Shown here piece after piece: positions 57,801 through 64,000 of a DNA stretch of 64,000 nucleotides. How positions within the stretch are numbered: position 1 is the first letter of the stretch; each line of letters begins with the position of its first letter. Below the pieces are notes generated by a model. It had not been told where the DNA came from. It did no database searches and saw only the letters and a program-made list of their open reading frames with translations. The stretch lies in contig NC_071336.1 of the NCBI RefSeq assembly GCF_027744825.2, forward strand, positions 11,843,001 through 11,907,000. Reading direction: 5' to 3'. This stretch comes from Synchiropus splendidus. Its lineage: Eukaryota; Chordata; Actinopteri; Syngnathiformes; Callionymidae. Both the position numbers and the translations under genes were made by a program.

Positions 57801-58850
57801 ATACTCTTTGAATATGAGCACTGCATTAATTTTATATATATTTTTTAAGAATATATATTCGGAGCAATAAGTGGTGGGTTTCTGTTAGAATGAATAAGTG
57901 CTCAGTAACAGAGCACTGCTCTTCAGTCTGGGTGTTAAATGACAGGTATTGAGATGTCTGAATGTTAAACTGCGACAGTCCCCCAATAACTCTTTTCACC
58001 AGCTGCCACTGGACGTCTCGTTCTTTACAAAGACAACAGACAAGTCTGACACACAGCTTCACTCGTAACTCATCGTGTTTTTGTCCACAGATTATTAACT
58101 CGCTGTAATGACAGTCTGCGGAGTGAAAATGAAATCAGAAGAAGACAGACTAACTTCAACACTCAACAAAGAACACAACAGGGATGAGGTGGCGGCAGTT
58201 GTGAAGAAGAACAGACCCATGAATGGTTCCCAACACTCGCCTAAGGTGGGAGCCACAGAAACCAAGTAAATCATAAACAGCTTCTTGCTCCAGGCATCAC
58301 CACACTGAATAATCCACACAAGTTATGACCCTAAAACAATCTGCTCTCTCTCTTTCAACAGAGTGTCTTGGCACTAAGCAGAAATTTTGCCCATCATCTT
58401 CCTCTGTTGAACATATTAACAACCAAAAGTTGCGTATCAACCAGTCCGGTACCTAGTGTTTTTGTTTGGTATTTGTACATGATTTAAAATTTATTATAAG
58501 TTTGGTACATAGTTAGAGCTGCTGCTGTGTTTTTGCTAAAATACCAGTGTCTTATTCCTTCTTGATTCTGATTCACCACAGCCTTGGATGTAGCATGCGA
58601 TCCAGAGTAAAGGACTGACACAAACTGTTCTTAAGGATAACTACAAATAAACATCCCAAGACAACAGAGGAGTGGCTCCTTGGCATTAGACCAAGACAGG
58701 ATCAACATCTTCGGCTACACACGATGCTTCACTAAGAATCAAGCCAGAGGACACATAATATCTTTTAGCTTAAACTTTTCATGCTAAGTGAAAGCATTAT
58801 CATCACATGAAGCGTAAAAAAACTAATTAAATAAATAAACCATTAAAAAT
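51849..58850. other. No firm feature; contains the longest reading frame
   Basis: About 7 kb without a recognisable gene. The longest frame in the window, 56,763-57,338 (plus, 191 codons), has no recognised domain and is partly open on the minus strand as well (57,035-57,313). From about 57,170 to 57,660, words such as CTTGTCCACATGGATACGG and GCGCCCACTACAGCCCTGGA resemble a common fish DNA repeat, so the 3' part of that frame may be repeat-derived. GATTAATCG/TGATTAATTGCGATC words at about 53,860-53,900 recall another fish repeat. Confidence 0.35.
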
Positions 58851-58888
58851 AAAATAAAATAAAATAATAATAATAATAATAATAATGA
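58851..58888. repeat. AAAAT/AAT microsatellite
   Basis: A few AAAAT units grade into about eight AAT units. Adjacent sequence is also A-rich, with a poly-A run at 58,909-58,923. Confidence 0.85.
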
Positions 58889-59189
58889 CGCAATACTAGG
58901 ATTACTGTAAAAAAAAAAAAAAAGTATGGCCCCTTTACCCGATATTTTCTCTAAATTTTGGATGAAACTTCATCACATAGTAACATATGAGATTTTAAAT
59001 GGAACCAATTTTAAATGGGATTTCAATAGAAGAATAAAAAAAAAATAATAAAAAAGAAAGCAGACAGAATACATTACAGAATACATTCCTCCTCAGGCGG
59101 CCTTGTGAAGGACTACTCAGCTTCGCATGCAGTCAGTAAATAACTTCTTTGATTCAAGATTCAAGAACTGTATTGTGTTCACACAAGAT
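58889..59189. other. A-rich sequence, no gene
   Basis: Several A-runs, and TTCAAGATTCAAGAACTGTA at about 59,155, which resembles the start of a fish retroposon tail (GATTCAAGATTCAAGAnTTTATTG). Confidence 0.4.
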
Positions 59190-59310
59190 GCAGTATTCGT
59201 TGGCTTGCAGCCAAAAAGGAAGCAACATGACCTGTAATTGAACCCGGGGCATGGCGGTGACTCTGGACCATGCAGTGCTATAAGCAACACCGTGTTGCTG
59301 AAATGTCACG
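59190..59310 (-). mobile_element. Possible tRNA-SINE-like head, antisense
   Basis: The minus strand contains TAGCACTGCATGGTCCAGAG and then CCCCGGGTTCAATTACAGG. GGGTTCAATTAC fits a Pol III B-box (GGTTCGAnTCC) loosely. The A-box is degenerate and the T-stem does not pair well, so a real tRNA gene is excluded. It lies next to retroposon-tail-like sequence. Confidence 0.25.
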
Positions 59311-59789
59311 GCTCCAGAAGTTTTATCTTGCCACCATTTGTTTGTATTAAAAAGACGCTGAGCTCCAGCAGTTGAAGCTGTAAAAGAGAATGATGACTCC
59401 TTCAAAAACTCCCTGAATCCAGATGGAAAATCCTATTCTCTTTCTTGTCTCACTATCTACATTTTCTGTCTGTCTGGGATGTCAATTCAACCCCGCTGGT
59501 GGAGGAACTAAAACATCGAACAAAAAATAACAAATCTAATATTGTAACATGAGGCAATATAATGAGTTAGCTTACACATGACGCTGGACTTATGTGCAAT
59601 TGCTCTTTTACTGCAATAAGCACACTGACAACAACATTGTATTATAGCCTGGAATTCTTTTTTAATGTGTTGACACTGTAAATATGTTCAGATGGTTGTT
59701 ATATTCTATTCTATTGTGATCTTAGCGCTGAGTGTATATTAGTATGTTTACTTTCTTTTCTAGTAACATATTCTCTTTATTTCTTTATT
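59311..59789. other. AT-rich sequence, possibly LINE 3' UTR
   Basis: No frame of note. Position upstream of the LINE tail at 59,790 suggests that part may be its 3' untranslated region. Confidence 0.35.
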
Positions 59790-59868
59790 CCTTTTTTGTC
59801 TTGAGTAGGAGTTTGTGTCACGAAAAGCGATTTCCCACAGATAAATAAAGTCATTCTGATTCTGACAC
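59790..59868 (+). mobile_element. L2-like LINE 3' tail
   Basis: TTGTCTTGAGTAGGAGTTTG, TCACGAAAAGCGATTTCCCA and AATAAAGTCATTCTGATTCT match the well-known terminal sequence of fish L2-type LINEs (TGTAACAAAAGCGATTTCCC... AATAAAGTATTCTGATTCTGA), with the family's short ATTCTG tail reduced to two units. The reverse-transcriptase part is absent. Confidence 0.65.
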
Positions 59869-60371
59869 ATAATACAGGCTGCTGTATGAACAAGATGTCC
59901 TTTTACTAGACGATCATTATTTCGCATTATGTCTGGGAACAAGGATTAGTGCTTGTGTCACTTGTGTCATTTGTTCGAGGCGATTCTGTTTTGAGCTGAT
60001 GAATCGCTGTGAGTATGAAAGGGTGACTGTCGGAGGCATCCGACCCACAACACCTTCAAAATAACTATCTGGTGCAGCGGCTGCTAAATAATTTAGCAAT
60101 GCTGTTTATGTTCAAATGTTTACCGCCCCTCCTCCTTCCTCCGTCTGAAGAGTGGAACCAGAGTGCAGACATGCTTTCTATTTGTGTCTGACGTTTTCAG
60201 CTAATTCTTTCTAATCAGGGTCCAGGCGTGTCACAGAAACATGTGGTTGTCAGACTCGCTGTTACGCGTTACAACGCTGCTGCCTTCAGGCCCTCGGAGC
60301 CTTTTGCTCATTTGTGCTGAAATAATTCGGTGTCCACTTTAATATCACCTTCTAATCTCTCCGTGCTGCAG
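59869..60371. other. No firm feature
   Basis: Non-repetitive, moderately GC-rich from about 60,120, ending in a pyrimidine-rich acceptor-like stretch (CTTCTAATCTCTCCGTGCTG then CAG). Confidence 0.35.
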
Positions 60372-60404
60372 GCGAAGGCTTCTGACCTCGGAGAGCCTCA
60401 GAGG
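60372..60404 (+). other. Candidate 33-base microexon, unverified
   Basis: A good acceptor (pyrimidine-rich run ending GCTGCAG at 60,371) and a consensus donor (AGG then GTGAGT from 60,405) bracket 33 bases, a multiple of three. They encode AKASDLGEPQR in the zero frame and are open in one further frame. The flank is unusually non-repetitive. No neighbouring exon of a known gene is seen, and chance pairs are expected. Confidence 0.2.
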
Positions 60405-63400
60405 GTGAGTGCAGCCTGTTGGTCATTGTTTTGTTGCTGTTATCGTGTTTCCCCAGCTTCACATTAGAAAGTATCTTTCGACCAAAGCAATGACCTGGAG
60501 ACACAGGTGGAGTTAAAAACATTGCAGATCATGGCGTCCCTAATGGACTCCAACTTCATCTGCTGCCGTCAGGATCTCTGCAAAGATGTTTCCACTTAAG
60601 CATCTGAGAGTATGGGGAAGTGCATGTCCAAGGCAATGATCCGAACCTGTTTCAAATAGAAAGTATCACATACCTTTGACTGCTGAATTGTAGTTATAAT
60701 ACACATTGAAGCAGAAACTCGGTTTCACCGACATTTTCATCAGAGATGTTGTCGTCGTCACATTCAGACTTATTGACAGATTAGTATGTGCAAAGAAAAG
60801 TACCCCAAGATGTGGTTCATCATTTCTACCTCTATTCTACATCAGCGATGCAAAACTCTCTCTTGTTGGCTGGTACTGTTGTGTAGCAGCGACTTTTGCC
60901 TAGACAACCAAAACAGACGACACTGTGACGTCACTGCTTTAAACATTCGGATCTACTGCCCACACAGAGAAGCGCATCTGTATCATCAAGTATTGGATAC
61001 AGTGGGTGAAAACGCTGGATTTGTGAGGATGGAAGGCCCATCTGACACAGAACTTGCGTGGATACCATCTCCATCTGGACAGGGTCTCAAATGTTGGCTC
61101 TTGAATGGCCAGGGTTTTTGTTTTTTCATGTACGTTTCCCCATGTATGTGTTGTTATTGTCAAGTCCGCATTTTATTCTTGTGATTCCCAGGTGTTCCTT
61201 CGTTTCGGTTTCCTGTTCTCTCTCCAGCTTTCCGAGCGACACAGCTGACGTGCATTTGATCATCAGACAACTCCTCAACTCTGTCGCCAGATGGTTGCTT
61301 CGCGTTCCTAATGGTAAACTCTCCCAAGACTTCTCTCTCTCGATTAAGCTCCTTCGAATATTCTAAAGTTATTGCGTGCGTGATTTTCAGCCGCTTCCTC
61401 AGTTCTGGTTACGCCTTGCTTTGTCTTTGCTTTTATTTTCCATTTCCGGTAGATTACCGCGTCTGAGTATTTTGTAGCTCTCACTTTTTGTTTTCTTTTG
61501 TGTGTGTGTTTTCCACCACTGAGCGTTTTATATGAATTGGGCCTCGCAAGTATCTTCCTAGTGCGTTTGTGTTCTCCCCGTTTTATGAGGCTTGATTATA
61601 ATTCCCCTCTCTTTTGTTCCGTGTTTTTCCCCGACCCTTTCCTGTAGTTCCCTGTCCGTGTTCTGGTTCCGGTTCTGGTTCCATGACAATATAAATAGTT
61701 TGAGTAGTACAGCGCTGTCTAGGAGGTGAAAGACATCACTTACATACCTGTGTTAAATTCCTCCATTCCTTTGTAACACTTTGACAAATGCAGATGGTTA
61801 ATATCAAACCCAGCTGAGGCGCAATAGAGACGACAGACCGCAGAGAGGAGTGATGATTACATGCTATGAGGAGACGTGACGGCAGCACTCGGACAGGTGA
61901 AGGTGGCTCATTAAATATAAAGTCAGGAAGCAGAAGCTTCAAGGGTGCAGCACAGAACCACAGATCAAAAGATGCCTTATGTGACCTTTCAGCCAGAATC
62001 CCTGGAGAGATGAATGAAGAGACAAAGACACAAACACACACACACAGAGGCTCCCAGCACACTTCCCGGTCCGGATCCTTGTCCTCGCCAGGAACCTGCG
62101 GGTCTTCCACACGCACACGGCATATCGAAAACAAAATGGCCAAACAAATATTAGTATGGCATCATTTTTAGTTATTCTTTGGTGATCATCTAATGGATTT
62201 TCTCTATTGTTCATCGGACATGTGGCTCGCGCATGATTCATCCACAGTGAGGGGTGGAAGGTTTTCTTTTTATTTTAGCCATTCATGGTATTGTGGTGTC
62301 GCTGTGGAATGAAAAGAGCACCGTTTCTTTTTGCTTTGACAAGGTGCAAGGACATGCGGTGTAAGGAAGAGTGGAGAAGCAGCAAGCTTTCAATGAATAT
62401 ATGCGACCATGAAAAAGAGCAGTTACTAATACACAGCTCAGATATCGACAAGTTCACAGTGTAACCGTCAGCTCTGTTTACAACCTCTCAAGAAATCGCT
62501 GACAAGAGCTGTACAAGAGAAAAGGAATGCTAGTGGATAGTGTTTAATAGTACAGTCTGTAGGTACTGCTACTTACTGTGATTTCATAACCGTAACATTT
62601 ATTTGCTTTATTTCCATTTATTTTCCAATGTGGTTTTTGGTCAATTCACATGCAGTTCGTGTACAGCTATTGCTACAGTGTCTTTCCAGTTGAATCAGAA
62701 TTATGGATAGTAATCCACGCCACATCTTTCTCCACCTTTCACTTCCTTTAGATATATTTCAGCTTTAATTTGGTTTGAAAACGTGGAGCGTTTCACAAAA
62801 CCAGATTGATTTGGTCTTTTGAAATTGTCATTTTCATACTTAAATATATATATAGCAGTGCAAATTAAATTGCAGAGGAAACAGTTCCACAGTTTAGCAC
62901 CCGATGAAGTCATTCTCAGTTTCACTGAACTGCTGGACTGAGAGACAAAACTGTCTTGAAAGACTGTATGAGTTTTAAACAGTTCATAACAAAAATGAAA
63001 GACTTAATTCTTGATCAAGATCTGAAGGCAGACAGATGTTGCATCCTGTTAAGTTTCACTTTCTAGCCAGCCAGTTTGATAACTGTCAACAGCTTACATG
63101 TGTCTGGGCAAGAAGAACCTTTCACAGACAGATCTTTAACATTCATGACCTCAGCTTGTTTCATAACAGTAGTCATTCACTGTGTATTTCCATTTTGGAC
63201 TGCATTTATTTGGTACTGAATTTAGCTATAAGCCAACTATTAAACAATGAGGTAAACGTTGGTGCCCTACGAGTGTAAGTAAAGGTTTGAAATGAAACAT
63301 CATGCCAGCTGTCAGACAGTCTTTGCCACCGCAGGTCAGACAAGGAACACTCCATTTTTCTGCTGTGAAGATGTGTGGTCAAGCAAGAGGAGCATCAGGT

Positions 63401-64000
63401 TTCAAAACAAGTTTGAAAACAACAAGTTTCCTCTGTGAGTTTGAGGTTGTTCACAGGTTCTAATCCTTCATGATCTAACAACACCATATCGCACCAGACT
63501 AGTTCAAGTCACATGACTATACTTTGGTCAGAGAGGGAGAGGGAGCCAGATCGTCCTTCATTTTTTTCTTTCTCCAAACAGCAAGACAGTGATTTGCATT
63601 TCACTTAATCCCACACAACAGTCTTGGCACCGAAATGAACACTGGCGTCCTTTTCTCAACACTGCCAGAGAAATGTATTACACTGGGAAGATAAAAATCC
63701 TCACAAGGACTGCCTTCTGCAATTTGTACAATTCAAATGTGAAACCTTTTCATTTGGGGGATTGAAGAATCCGCTTTTTTTTCTTCTCTGATTTAGTTAT
63801 GGGCTTTTCAAAATCACTCAAGAGTCTGTCAAACTCCAGCTAATGATTTCATTGGAATATTTTTAATTACAGGCTGTGGGGATGATGGACAGATACTGTG
63901 AGAGATTCTCTAAACTGGGAGAAAGGCAGCCAATGGGAGAGTATACTTGGTTGAGACACGGAAGTGGAGACGTTTGGAGACTAAGTTGAAGAGGACGGAG
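60405..64000. other. No gene; short CA microsatellite
   Basis: About 3.6 kb of ordinary sequence. A short (CA)n tract lies at 62,034-62,045 and a short TA run at about 62,845-62,853. The longest frames (61,736-62,143 minus, 135 codons; 60,786-61,184 plus, 132 codons) have no recognised domain. Confidence 0.45.

Overview
This window looks like ordinary non-coding DNA from a teleost fish, probably a spiny-rayed (percomorph) species. The base composition is AT-leaning. Reading frames are short and open about equally on both strands. The repeats are fish types: a Rex3 non-LTR retrotransposon that carries the conserved Rex3 reverse-transcriptase site, L2-like and other LINE pieces, a tRNA-derived fish SINE, hAT ends and short palindromic MITEs, a small solo LTR, and many microsatellites. 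I found no complete protein-coding gene, rRNA, tRNA gene or CRISPR array, and nothing bacterial. The window is best read as intergenic DNA or one or more large introns.

Layout. 0-9 kb: an old LINE 3' end near 1 kb, a CTCF-like site at 2.4 kb, a larger antisense LINE fragment at 6.7-7.45 kb, an L2-like reverse-transcriptase piece at 7.8-8.0 kb, and hAT ends at 4.5 and 8.4 kb. 9.2-9.44 kb: a solo LTR with a 4-bp target duplication. 12.7-12.9 kb: a hAT end followed by the first codons of a hAT transposase. 14.7-18.5 kb: a GGTCTTG-rich element and two copies of a palindromic MITE, here called the TTCATGAA family. 21.1-22.05 kb: the 5'-truncated Rex3. 25.1-26.05 kb: a cluster of four DNA elements, one inside another. 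29.2-29.5 kb: two hAT-type MITEs. 35-37 kb: microsatellites, a MITE interrupted by another sequence, and a Rex3 tail. 38.5 kb: two adjacent perfect hairpins. 39.9-40.2 kb: a decayed coding stretch behind a primer-binding-site-like motif, probably the gag start of an LTR element. 48.4-48.8 kb: a 21-bp minisatellite. 49.1-49.8 kb: a long TA tract and a SINE. 59.8 kb: an L2-like 3' tail.

How the parts relate. The content is a record of several waves of insertion followed by decay. The TTCATGAA MITE occurs at least six times and accounts for much of the internal similarity of the window. Its best copy contains a sequence close to the CTCF consensus, so it could have spread insulator-type sites; this is an inference. 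A few splice-flanked open segments (best at 43,384-43,458 and 60,372-60,404) could be exons of a host gene spanning the window, but such pairs also arise by chance. No previously undescribed system is evident; the most useful leads are the MITE family, the twin hairpins and the decayed coding stretch.
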